Shown here: positions 1-5,861 of the stretch, in pieces
How the letters are laid out: the number at the start of each line of letters is the position of its first letter
Numbering within the stretch: position 1 is the first letter of the stretch
Source of the DNA: an uncultured Prevotella sp.
GTDB taxonomy: Bacteria > Bacteroidota > Bacteroidia > Bacteroidales > Bacteroidaceae
Reading direction: 5' to 3'
Length of the DNA stretch: 9,676 nt
Assembly (NCBI GenBank): GCA_934230115.1
Contig: CAKQEI010000078.1
Coordinates: forward strand, 1 to 9,676
Notes under the pieces: model-generated
Told to the model about the DNA's origin: nothing
The model's database searches: none
What the model saw: only the letters and a program-made list of their open reading frames with translations
Program-made: the position numbers and the translations under genes

Positions 1-194
1 GAGCTTTGGCGGATATCGGAAAGGGGTTGCGTATAAACTTCTCTAAACATGTCGCTTAATATTGATTAGTTACTTAATAATTAACTAATAAGAATGAGGG
101 TGTGCCAAAACTCATACTTCCCTTACCCCGAGCAATCCTCTTGTCTTGGCTTCCGTTCCATGCTCCCTTCCTCGCCGTATATCATGAATGTGAT
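1..194. other. Left-edge segment without a supported gene
   Basis: No frame here is long enough to call. At the edge, the plus-strand frame beginning at base 3 reads 18 codons to a TAA at 57-59 (ending NFSKHVA), and a second plus frame ends at 44-46. A minus-strand ATG at 48-50 opens a frame that leaves the window. Any of these could be the end of a neighbouring gene. Bases 91-190 are richer in G+C than the repeats around them and begin with GAGGGTGTGCCAAAACTC, which looks like an insertion-element or dispersed-repeat edge, but no second end or target duplication was found. Confidence 0.4.
65..89. repeat. AT-rich inverted repeat
   Basis: ATTAGTTA (65-72) and TAACTAAT (82-89) are exact inverted copies around a 9-nt centre. 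There is no adjacent T-tract strong enough for a confident terminator call. It lies between the window edge and the more GC-rich segment at 91-190. Confidence 0.55.
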
Positions 195-242
195 GAATTA
201 ACAAATTAACAAATTAACAAATTAACAAATTAACATTTTAAC
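195..242. repeat. 8-bp tandem repeat array, unit AAATTAAC
   Basis: Six contiguous octads, each ending in TAAC: GAATTAAC (195-202), four exact AAATTAAC copies (203-234) and ATTTTAAC (235-242). It lies in non-coding DNA and is the left arm of an inverted arrangement with the array at 293-328. The period is not a multiple of three and no frame runs through it. Confidence 0.95.
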
Positions 243-256
243 ATTTCTTGCCTCTT

Positions 257-290
257 CATCGGCTCCACAATTTTGTAGAGACCAATGATG
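257..290. repeat. Imperfect hairpin in the spacer between the two octad arrays
   Basis: CATC (257-260) pairs with GATG (287-290), GG (261-262) with CC (282-283), CTC (263-265) with GAG (278-280), and ACA with TGT around ATTT, with small mismatches and bulges. It would sit at the tip of the larger hairpin formed by the flanking arrays. It is individually weak and of unknown role. Confidence 0.4.
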
Positions 291-292
291 CA

Positions 293-328
293 AAATGTTA
301 ATTTGTTAAATTGTTAACTTGTTAATTG
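293..328. repeat. Inverted, diverged 8-bp repeat array, core GTTAA
   Basis: Four octad-spaced GTTA cores at 297, 305, 313 and 321. The reverse complement is AATTAAC, AAGTTAAC, AATTTAAC, AAATTAAC, ATTT, so this array is an inverted and slightly diverged copy of the one at 195-242. About 35 of 38 positions pair between 203-240 and 291-328. Confidence 0.9.
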
Positions 329-355
329 CTTACATTTGTGTTTCTCTCTAAGGAC

Positions 356-404
356 AAAAAATGCGTTTCCTCGGGGAGAAAAATTTGTTACCTCCCGAGG
401 AAAC
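356..404 (-). terminator. Second terminator-like hairpin
   Basis: GTTTCCTCGGG (365-375) pairs perfectly with CCCGAGGAAAC (394-404). Bulging G376 adds two more pairs (A377-T393, G378-C392), leaving a 13-nt loop. On the minus strand the stem is followed by GCA and six T residues (complement of 356-361). It could back up the stronger terminator about 75 nt upstream, or be a dispersed hairpin element. The three-base gap before the T-tract makes termination less certain. Confidence 0.55.
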
Positions 405-410
405 AAAATA

Positions 411-473
411 ATGTGGAATGTGGAGTGTTGAGTGTTGAGTGTTAAATGTTGGGCGTGGAATGTTAAATGTTAA
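411..473. repeat. Degenerate 7-bp tandem array, consensus RTGTTRA
   Basis: Nine consecutive heptads: ATGTGGA twice, GTGTTGA twice, GTGTTAA, ATGTTGG, GCGTGGA, then ATGTTAA twice, running straight into the A-tract of the terminator. Spacing is strictly seven bases throughout, while the sequence varies at positions 1, 3, 5, 6 and 7. It is non-coding; the period shifts frame each unit. Confidence 0.9.
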
Positions 474-510
474 AAAAAAGAGCGGGGTGCAATCGCTGCA
501 GCCCGCTCTT
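472..510 (-). terminator. Strong intrinsic terminator of the ffh-to-oxidoreductase operon
   Basis: Arms AAGAGCGGGGTGC (478-490) and GCAGCCCGCTCTT (498-510) pair over 13 positions with one G-G mismatch around a 7-nt loop. Read on the minus strand, the stem runs directly into eight T residues (complement of A472-479). This is a textbook rho-independent terminator 50 nt after the gamma-subunit stop. The plus-strand side lacks a T-tract, so it acts mainly on minus-strand transcripts. Confidence 0.92.
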
Positions 511-560
511 AATAATTAGAGAGTTATAAAAAATTAAGTTCATTTTCATCAAAAAACGAT

Positions 561-1115
561 TTATTCAGCAGCTTGAATCTGCTCAATAATCTTCATACCC
601 TCGTCCACAGCCTTCATGTTGAGAGGAATGAGGCCGTGGTGGCGTTCGGGCAGAGTCTTGAAGAGAGCCTTGTTGAGGCCCTCGGTGCTCACGATTGGGC
701 AAACCTTGAGAAGTCCGCCAAGCACAATCATGTTGAACACCTTCGAGTTCTTCAGTTCGGCAGCCTTGTCCATAGCGTCGATGCGATAGACATTGATATC
801 CTTTCGAGTGGGAGGATTGATGATGCCGAAACCATCGTAGATAAGAATGCCACCCTTCTTGATTTTGGGCTCAAACTTGTCGAGCGACGGCTGGTTGAGC
901 ACGATAGCCACGTCGTAGTGGCTGAGGATAGGCGAGGAAATGCGCTCTTCGCTCACGATTACAGTTACGTTGGCTGTGCCACCGCGCTGCTCAGGTCCGT
1001 AGGCGGGCATCCATGTCACCTCTTTATCTTCCATTAGTCCGGAGTAGGCAAGAATCTTGCCCATAGAGAGCACGCCCTGTCCTCCGAAACCTGCTATAAT
1101 AATCTCTGCTTTCAT
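561..1115 (-). CDS. 2-oxoacid:ferredoxin oxidoreductase gamma subunit
   Basis: 184 aa, typical for a stand-alone gamma subunit. The N-terminal GFGGQGV (9-15) and the YGPEQRGGTANVTVIVS block (39-55) are the hallmark motifs of the pyruvate/ketoisovalerate oxidoreductase catalytic (gamma) domain, thought to contact the CoA substrate and the alpha chain. A later VFNMIVLGGLLK block (126-137) is also family-typical. The ATG overlaps the beta TGA. It is the last gene of the run, and a strong intrinsic terminator lies 50 nt beyond the stop. The frame is intact, with no sign of decay. Confidence 0.94.
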   Translation of the reverse strand: MKAEIIIAGFGGQGVLSMGKILAYSGLMEDKEVTWMPAYGPEQRGGTANVTVIVSEERISSPILSHYDVAIVLNQPSLDKFEPKIKKGGILIYDGFGIINPPTRKDINVYRIDAMDKAAELKNSKVFNMIVLGGLLKVCPIVSTEGLNKALFKTLPERHHGLIPLNMKAVDEGMKIIEQIQAAE

Positions 1116-1876
1116 AGGTTTGTCGTGTCTTTTAAGTCACCCTTCGGGTACTGTTTGAACATGTTCTCTTCCATCCACTTGTTGGCATTCACCGGCGACA
1201 TCTTCCATCCGCTGTTGCAGGTGGCAACGATTTCTACCAATGACGAGCCTTTGCCCTCCATCGATGCTGTGAACGCCTTCTTGATGGCAGCCTTGGCCTT
1301 GCGTATCGAAGCCACGTTCTCAACACTCTGGCGCGACACGAAGCAAGTGCCAGGCAGAGTGACGGCCACCTCGCTGAGGTTGAGCGGCCATCCGTGCAGC
1401 TTAGGCTCGCGTCCGTAAGGACATGTCGAGGTCTTCTGTCCGATGAGTGTGGTAGGAGCCATCTGTCCGCCAGTCATACCATAAATGGCGTTGTTGATGA
1501 AGATGAGCGTGATATTCTCGCCACGGTTGAGGGCGTGTATGCTCTCGGCTGTGCCGATGCAAGCCATGTCGCCGTCGCCCTGATAGGTGAACACCAGACG
1601 GTCGGGCCACAGACGCTTGATGGCGGTGGCGCAGGCTGGAGCGCGTCCATGGGCGGCCTCCTGCCAGTCGATGTCGATATAATTGTATGCAAACACGGCG
1701 CAGCCAACAGGGCTCACGCCAACAGCCTTCTCCTGCATTCCCATTTCCTCGATTACTTCAGCCACGAGCTTGTGAACCATACCGTGGGAACAGCCAGCAC
1801 AGTAGTGCATGTGGGTGTCGTTGAGAAGGTCCGGTTTCTTGTAGACCAGATTCTCAGGTGATATTATATCGTTCAT
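1112..1876 (-). CDS. 2-oxoacid:ferredoxin oxidoreductase beta subunit (TPP-binding)
   Basis: 254 aa. This is the TPP-pyrophosphate-binding subunit. CAGCSHG (26-32) gives Cys26 and Cys29; with Cys59 and Cys220 (in VEIVATCNSGW) the spacing matches the four cysteines that hold the proximal [4Fe-4S] cluster in archaeal two-subunit enzymes. GDGD (100-103) and INNAIYGMTGGQMAPTT (127-143) are the Mg/TPP-binding motif and the following active-site loop. The start MNDIISPE overlaps the alpha stop by 4 nt, and the stop overlaps the gamma start by 4 nt, which should fix subunit stoichiometry. It resembles KorB-type beta subunits. Specificity (2-oxoglutarate or branched-chain 2-oxoacid) cannot be read from the motifs seen, so no symbol is assigned. 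Confidence 0.94.
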   Translation of the reverse strand: MNDIISPENLVYKKPDLLNDTHMHYCAGCSHGMVHKLVAEVIEEMGMQEKAVGVSPVGCAVFAYNYIDIDWQEAAHGRAPACATAIKRLWPDRLVFTYQGDGDMACIGTAESIHALNRGENITLIFINNAIYGMTGGQMAPTTLIGQKTSTCPYGREPKLHGWPLNLSEVAVTLPGTCFVSRQSVENVASIRKAKAAIKKAFTASMEGKGSSLVEIVATCNSGWKMSPVNANKWMEENMFKQYPKGDLKDTTNL

Positions 1877-2955
1877 ACCAATTTCTCCTTTAATACGTTA
1901 ACCATTTCCTCCGGCTCCGGCACAATACCGCCGAGTCGTCCGTAGTGTTCTACTGGCACACAGCCATTGACAGCGAGGCGCACGTCCTCAACCATCTGTC
2001 CTGCGTTGATTTCTGCCACAAGAATGCCCTTCACCTTCTTGGCGGCAGCCTCAATCTCCTTGGTTGGGAACGGCCAAAGGGTGATAGGACGCAGCAGTCC
2101 CACCTTAATGCCTTGCTTGCGGGCTATCTCGATAGTCTTCTCGGCAATGCGGGCGGCACTACCGAAGGCCACAATCATGTAGTCGGCATCGTCCATGAAC
2201 TTGGTTTCGTAGCGCACCTCGTTCTCGCGGATGGTCTTGTACTTCTCCTGCAGATGGATGTTGCGCACCTCCATAACCTCCGACTTGAGCTCAAGCGAAG
2301 TGATGACGTTGCGCTTGCGTCCGCCACGGCAACCAGTCGATGCCCACGGGCACTCCTTGAGAATCTCCTCCTCTGTGCGGCGAGGCTTGATAGGCGGCAA
2401 CACCACCTTCTCCATCATCTGTCCGATGACACCGTCGCTGAGAATCATTACCGGAGTGCGGTACTTGAAGGCGAGTGTGAAGGAAAGGTCAACAAAGTCG
2501 GCCATTTCCTGCACCGAGTTAGGCGCGAGTACAATGACATAGTAGTCGCCATTGCCGCCGCCACGTGTGGCCTGGAAATAGTCACTCTGCGAGGGCTGGA
2601 TGGTTCCCAGTCCGGGACCACCGCGCTGCACGTTGACGATAAGGCCCGGCACTTCGGCTCCAGCCATATAGCTGATGCCTTCCTGCATGAGCGACACGCC
2701 AGGGCTTGACGATGACGTCATCACCTTCTTGCCGGCACCGCCGCCGCCATAGACCATGTTGATAGAAGCCACCTCGCTCTCAGCCTGCACCACAACCATG
2801 CCGGTGGTCTCCCACGGCTTGAGCTCGGCGAGCGTTTCAATGACCTCGGTTTGTGGAGTGATAGGATAGCCGAAGTATCCGTCTACACCACAGCGAATGG
2901 CAGCGTGCGCAAGGGCCTCGTTGCCTTTCATAAGTTTTACTTCTTGTTCTGCCAT
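1873..2955 (-). CDS. vorB: 2-oxoacid:ferredoxin oxidoreductase alpha subunit (VorB/KorA type)
   Basis: 360 aa. Together with beta, gamma and the ferredoxin-like subunit this enzyme oxidatively decarboxylates a 2-oxoacid to its acyl-CoA with reduction of ferredoxin, or the reverse. Seen: the N-terminal pyrimidine-binding (domain I) region with KGNEALAHAAIRCG (10-23) and GYPITPQTE (29-37); Glu61 in AESEVASI (58-65), at the place of the Glu that activates TPP; GLGTIQPSQSDYFQATRGG (115-133); and a C-terminal domain II with the LLRPITLWPFP signature (287-297). Length and motifs resemble proteins annotated as 3-methyl-2-oxobutanoate dehydrogenase subunit VorB. A 2-oxoglutarate (KorA) role fits almost as well, so the symbol is tentative. 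Its stop overlaps the beta start in an ATGA, implying translational coupling. Confidence 0.93.
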   Translation of the reverse strand: MAEQEVKLMKGNEALAHAAIRCGVDGYFGYPITPQTEVIETLAELKPWETTGMVVVQAESEVASINMVYGGGGAGKKVMTSSSSPGVSLMQEGISYMAGAEVPGLIVNVQRGGPGLGTIQPSQSDYFQATRGGGNGDYYVIVLAPNSVQEMADFVDLSFTLAFKYRTPVMILSDGVIGQMMEKVVLPPIKPRRTEEEILKECPWASTGCRGGRKRNVITSLELKSEVMEVRNIHLQEKYKTIRENEVRYETKFMDDADYMIVAFGSAARIAEKTIEIARKQGIKVGLLRPITLWPFPTKEIEAAAKKVKGILVAEINAGQMVEDVRLAVNGCVPVEHYGRLGGIVPEPEEMVNVLKEKLV

Positions 2956-2960
2956 AGTGA

Positions 2961-3194
2961 TTAGTCCTCCATCTTTTTACGGTAAACTGTTATACATCCG
3001 TCGGGGCACACGATTCCGCATGAAGCGCAACCTATGCAGTCGTCAGGATGCACTGCCATAGCATAGCGGTAGCCGTGCACATTGACGGCCTTCTCTGCTA
3101 AGGCAATTACTTGTTTTGGGCAAGCCACCACACACAGGGAGCAACCCTTGCAGCGGTCGGTGTTAACCACGATGGCACCTTTGATTTTTCCCAT
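2961..3194 (-). CDS. 2-oxoacid:ferredoxin oxidoreductase ferredoxin-like (delta) subunit, 2x[4Fe-4S]
   Basis: 77 aa from the chosen start MGKIKGAI. Two complete CxxCxxCxxxCP clusters are visible: Cys15, 18, 21, 25 and Cys53, 56, 59, 63, which should bind two [4Fe-4S] clusters passing electrons from the TPP-containing subunits to external ferredoxin. The frame stays open upstream to an ATG at 3287, which would give 108 aa. That extension overlaps the end of the TPR gene, encodes a non-conserved Asn/Ile/Lys-rich stretch, and derives from an AT-rich 58-nt spacer, so the internal Met at 3194 is preferred. The gene is 5 nt ahead of the alpha subunit. It corresponds to KorD/VorD-type subunits; substrate class is unresolved, so no symbol is given. 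Confidence 0.93.
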   Translation of the reverse strand: MGKIKGAIVVNTDRCKGCSLCVVACPKQVIALAEKAVNVHGYRYAMAVHPDDCIGCASCGIVCPDGCITVYRKKMED

Positions 3195-3252
3195 AATGAT
3201 TGTATTTAGAAATAAGGGTTTATAGTTGTTTTTTATAGGCTTTATGTTAACG

Positions 3253-3432
3253 TTATGGATTATACATGTCTTTGCAGCGGTAGGCAAGAATGTCGTCGAG
3301 CATACGCTTTGCCTCTACAGCAGGCGACTCAGGGTCGAGGGCGATGGCCTCAAGATAGTTGTCAAGAGCATGCTTCCAGTCGCCCTTACGCCTGTATTCG
3401 TTGCCGAGATTATAGTATTCTTCAGCTGTCAT
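3253..3432 (-). CDS. Small single-TPR protein (59 aa)
   Basis: A 59-aa frame starting at the ATG (complement of 3430-3432), 4 nt after the folD stop, and ending in TAA at 3253-3255. Residues 3-36 form one textbook tetratricopeptide repeat of exactly 34 residues. Every consensus position fits: Tyr at 4 (aromatic in place of Trp), Leu at 7, Gly at 8, Tyr at 11, Ala at 20, Tyr at 24, Ala at 27 and Pro at 32. Residues 37-59 form a further amphipathic helix with the feel of a TPR capping helix, ending in CKDMYNP. There is no signal peptide or membrane segment, so it is cytoplasmic. The match to the repeat consensus and the tight operon spacing argue for a real gene despite the size. TPRs bind proteins; the partner is unknown. 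Position suggests, but does not show, a link to the oxidoreductase downstream or FolD upstream. Confidence 0.85.
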   Translation of the reverse strand: MTAEEYYNLGNEYRRKGDWKHALDNYLEAIALDPESPAVEAKRMLDDILAYRCKDMYNP

Positions 3433-3436
3433 ATCT

Positions 3437-4315
3437 TTATCTGTAGTATTCCTTTTTACCTGCAGCCAGTGTGTTCTTCATCAGCGAGCAGATGGTCATC
3501 GGACCCACTCCGCCCGGCACAGGGGTTATGAACGAGCACTTAGGAGCCACTTCGTCAAACTTCACGTCGCCGTTGAGTCGGAATCCACTCTTGCGTGAGG
3601 CATCGGGCACGCGTGTTGTACCCACGTCGATCACTACTGCTCCCTCCTTCACCATGTCGGCTGTGAGGAAGTCGGGCTTGCCTATTGCGGCGATGATGAT
3701 GTCGGCCTCAAGGCATTCCTTCTTGATGTCGCTGGTGTGTGAGTGGCACACGGTGACAGTGGCGTCGCCATACTGCTTCTGCATCATGAGCTGAGCCATG
3801 GGTTTGCCCACGATGTTGCTTCGTCCGAGCACCACGCATTTCTTGCCCGATGTGGCGATGTTGTATCGCTTGAGCAGGGTGATGATGCCGAGCGGAGTGG
3901 CAGAAATGAAGCACGGCAGCCCAATGGCCATGCGTCCGACGTTGATGGGATGGAAGCCATCGACATCCTTGCGGTAGTCGATAGCCTCTATTATCTTCTG
4001 TTCGTCGATATGCTTGGGCAAGGGGAGCTGCACTATGAATCCGTCTACATCCTCGTCGCTGTTGAGACGGTCGACACAGGCGAGCAGTTCCTCCTCGGTG
4101 ACATCGTCCTCGTAGCGCAGTAGTGTCGACTTGAAGCCGCACTTCTCACATGCCAGCACCTTGTTCTTGACATAGGTTTCCGACCCTCCGTCGTGGCCCA
4201 CGAGCACGGCAGCCAGATGGGGCTGTTTGCCGCCAGCCGCAATTATTGCCTTCACCTCTTGGGCGATTTCAGCCTTTATGGCTTCGGCAGTTGCTTTTCC
4301 GTCTATCAGTTGCAT
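3437..4315 (-). CDS. folD: Bifunctional methylenetetrahydrofolate dehydrogenase / methenyltetrahydrofolate cyclohydrolase FolD
   Basis: 292 aa, the standard FolD length. The enzyme interconverts 5,10-methylene-, 5,10-methenyl- and 10-formyl-tetrahydrofolate with an NADP(H)-linked dehydrogenase and a cyclohydrolase activity, supplying one-carbon units for purines and formyl-Met-tRNA. Seen: YVKNK (48-52), carrying the catalytic Tyr and Lys of the family; VQLPLPKH (95-102) with the conserved Gln; [12 protein letters not shown] (117-128) with the conserved Asp; the Rossmann-type cofactor loop GRSNIVGKP (164-172); and the signature [11 protein letters not shown] (264-274). It starts 21 nt after ffh and ends 4 nt before the small TPR gene, so transcription with ffh is very likely. 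No frameshift or truncation was seen. Confidence 0.98.
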   Translation of the reverse strand: MQLIDGKATAEAIKAEIAQEVKAIIAAGGKQPHLAAVLVGHDGGSETYVKNKVLACEKCGFKSTLLRYEDDVTEEELLACVDRLNSDEDVDGFIVQLPLPKHIDEQKIIEAIDYRKDVDGFHPINVGRMAIGLPCFISATPLGIITLLKRYNIATSGKKCVVLGRSNIVGKPMAQLMMQKQYGDATVTVCHSHTSDIKKECLEADIIIAAIGKPDFLTADMVKEGAVVIDVGTTRVPDASRKSGFRLNGDVKFDEVAPKCSFITPVPGGVGPMTICSLMKNTLAAGKKEYYR

Positions 4316-4336
4316 ATTGTTGAGTTATGTTGTTGT

Positions 4337-5689
4337 TTACATTTTAGGCATTCCGGGCATACCCTTCATCTTGCTCATCATTCCCGCCATCTTGGCCATG
4401 TTGGTGCCAGTCACGAGCTTCATCATCTTGCGTGTCTGGTCGAACTGCTTGATGAGTCGGTTCACCTCCTGAATGTTGGTGCCGCTGCCCTTGGCTATGC
4501 GCATACGGCGGCTCTGGTTGAGAATTTCGGGGTTGGTGCGCTCCTTAGGAGTCATACTCTTGATGATGGCCTCGATGCCCTTGAATGCGTTGTCGTCGAT
4601 GTCTACGTCCTTGATGGCCTTGCCCACGCCAGGAATCATTGCGGCGAGGTCCTTGAGGTTGCCCATCTTCTTGATTTGCTCTATCTGTCCGAGGAAGTCG
4701 TTGAAGTCGAACTTGTTCTTCTGAATCTTCTTCTGCAAGCGGCGGGCCTCTTCCTCGTCAAACTGCTCCTGTGCACGCTCCACGAGGCTCACGATGTCGC
4801 CCATGCCGAGGATACGGTCGGCCATACGCGAGGGGTGGAACACGTCGACAGCCTCCATCTTCTCGCCTGTGCCCACAAACTTGATAGGCTTTGTAACGAC
4901 AGTACGTATTGACAATGCAGCACCGCCACGTGTGTCGCCGTCGAGCTTGGTGAGCACCACGCCGTCGAAGTCGAGACGGTCGTTGAACTCCTTGGCTGTG
5001 TTCACGGCGTCCTGGCCGGTCATTGAGTCAACGACAAACAGAGTCTCGTCGGGGTTGATGGCGTTCTTGAGATTTGAGATCTCGTTCATCATCTCCTCGT
5101 CTACAGCCAGACGTCCGGCGGTATCGACGATAACCACATCGTTGCCCTTGGCCTTGGCCTCGCGTATGGCGTTGTTGGCAATGGCTATAACGTCCTTGTT
5201 GTCGGGCTCAGAGTATACAGGCACTCCCACCTGCTCGCCCACAACCTTGAGCTGCTCGATGGCAGCCGGACGATAGACGTCGCAGGCTACGAGCAACGGC
5301 TTCTTGTGCTGCTTGTTCTTGAGCATGTTGGCGAGTTTGCCAGAGAAGGTTGTCTTACCCGAACCCTGCAGACCGCTCATGAGAATGATGGCAGGTTTGC
5401 CCTTGAGGTGAAGCTCGGCAGCCTCGCCGCCCATGAGGTCGGCAAGCTCGTCGTGTACGATTTTCACCATGAGCTGGCTTGGCTTCACAGCCGTGAGCAC
5501 ATTCATGCCGAGAGCCTTTTTCTTAACTGTGTCGGTGAATGTCTTTGCCACCTTATAGTTTACGTCGGCGTCAAGCAACGCACGTCTTACATCCTTAAGG
5601 GTTTCAGCAACGTTGATTTCTGTGATTTTGCCTTCGCCTTTGAGAATCTTGAAACTGCGTTCCAGTCTGTCGCTTAAATTTTCGAACAT
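4337..5689 (-). CDS. ffh: Signal recognition particle GTPase Ffh (SRP54)
   Basis: 450 aa, full length. Ffh binds 4.5S RNA to form the SRP, recognises hydrophobic signal sequences on nascent chains and, with its receptor FtsY, delivers ribosomes to SecYEG at the inner membrane. Domains seen: helical N domain (1 to about 95), and a G domain with G1 GLQGSGKTT (106-114), DVYRPAA (137-143), G3 DTAGR (189-193), G4 [13 protein letters not shown] (247-259) and G5 GTGE (273-276). The methionine-rich M domain (about 300-450) contains the SRP-RNA-binding stretch [11 protein letters not shown] (393-403) and ends in a short Met/Gly/Pro tail. It is the first gene of the long run and follows a perfect TAnnTTTG box. 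The leader immediately upstream of ATG is A-rich with no Shine-Dalgarno sequence. Nothing is missing. The gene is expected to be essential from family knowledge. Confidence 0.98.
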   Translation of the reverse strand: MFENLSDRLERSFKILKGEGKITEINVAETLKDVRRALLDADVNYKVAKTFTDTVKKKALGMNVLTAVKPSQLMVKIVHDELADLMGGEAAELHLKGKPAIILMSGLQGSGKTTFSGKLANMLKNKQHKKPLLVACDVYRPAAIEQLKVVGEQVGVPVYSEPDNKDVIAIANNAIREAKAKGNDVVIVDTAGRLAVDEEMMNEISNLKNAINPDETLFVVDSMTGQDAVNTAKEFNDRLDFDGVVLTKLDGDTRGGAALSIRTVVTKPIKFVGTGEKMEAVDVFHPSRMADRILGMGDIVSLVERAQEQFDEEEARRLQKKIQKNKFDFNDFLGQIEQIKKMGNLKDLAAMIPGVGKAIKDVDIDDNAFKGIEAIIKSMTPKERTNPEILNQSRRMRIAKGSGTNIQEVNRLIKQFDQTRKMMKLVTGTNMAKMAGMMSKMKGMPGMPKM

Positions 5690-5737
5690 ATATGTTTTCT
5701 TATTTTTAGTTTTTTATTCCTTTGATTTCTTATATTG

Positions 5738-5745
5738 CAAAAGTA
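5738..5745 (-). promoter_or_regulatory. Candidate -7 promoter box for the ffh operon
   Basis: The minus strand reads TACTTTTG, a perfect match to the Bacteroidetes -7 consensus TAnnTTTG, with start expected near 5731 and a leader of about 41 nt before the ffh ATG. That leader is A-rich and lacks a Shine-Dalgarno sequence. No good -33 TTTG lies at standard distance; TTG copies sit at spacings of about 15 and 27. No comparably good box was seen in any shorter gap downstream, so this probably drives all seven genes. Confidence 0.65.
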
Positions 5746-5761
5746 AACAAAAAATAACGAC

Positions 5762-5785
5762 AATACGGCTTTCAAAGCCTGTATT
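5762..5785 (-). terminator. Weak hairpin, possible recQ terminator or operator
   Basis: AATAC-GGCTTT (5762-5772) pairs with AAAGCC (5774-5779) and GTATT (5781-5785), with T5780 bulged. The centre is a near-perfect inverted repeat with a one-base middle, so the tip must open to form an RNA loop. On the minus strand a T-rich stretch (TTATTTTTTG) follows about 5 nt later. It could end the recJ-recQ transcript. It also lies just upstream of the ffh -7 box, where it could be a protein-binding site. Confidence 0.35.
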
Positions 5786-5789
5786 TAAT

Positions 5790-5803
5790 GTATTTTAAAA
5801 TAC
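5790..5803. repeat. Perfect 14-bp AT-rich palindrome in the recQ-ffh spacer
   Basis: GTATTTTAAAATAC is an exact inverted repeat, 45 bp upstream of the ffh -7 box and 58 nt past the recQ stop. On the plus strand it is followed by five T residues. It may be a regulatory site or chance in an AT-rich spacer; as an RNA hairpin it would be weak. Confidence 0.4.
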
Positions 5804-5861
5804 TTTTTCGCAAAAATGCTCATAAATATATGGTTTGTGCACATGTGTTGGGCTTTGTACA

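Noticed and set aside
3..59. Possible 3' end of a plus-strand gene entering from the left edge
   Set aside because: Only 18 codons are visible, two other frames are also open at the edge, and nothing distinguishes coding from chance.
123..185. 20-codon minus-strand frame (ATG at 183-185, TAA at 123-125)
   Set aside because: Too short, no promoter or recognisable motif, and other frames across the same bases are equally open; more likely part of a non-coding repeat.
195..328. CRISPR array
   Set aside because: Repeats are contiguous 8-mers without unique spacers of 30-40 bp, there is a reversed second array, and no cas genes are present.
1945..2709. 254-codon plus-strand open frame opposite the alpha subunit gene
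   Set aside because: Same antisense artefact; low-complexity His/Leu-rich product and a well-supported gene on the other strand.
3195..3287. N-terminal extension of the ferredoxin-like subunit to an upstream ATG
   Set aside because: It overlaps the TPR gene, encodes a non-conserved Asn/Ile/Lys-rich stretch, and lengthens the protein beyond what the family needs; the Met at 3194 is better.
4193..4912. 239-codon plus-strand open frame opposite folD and ffh
   Set aside because: It spans two real minus-strand genes, has no domain motif, and is a codon-bias shadow.
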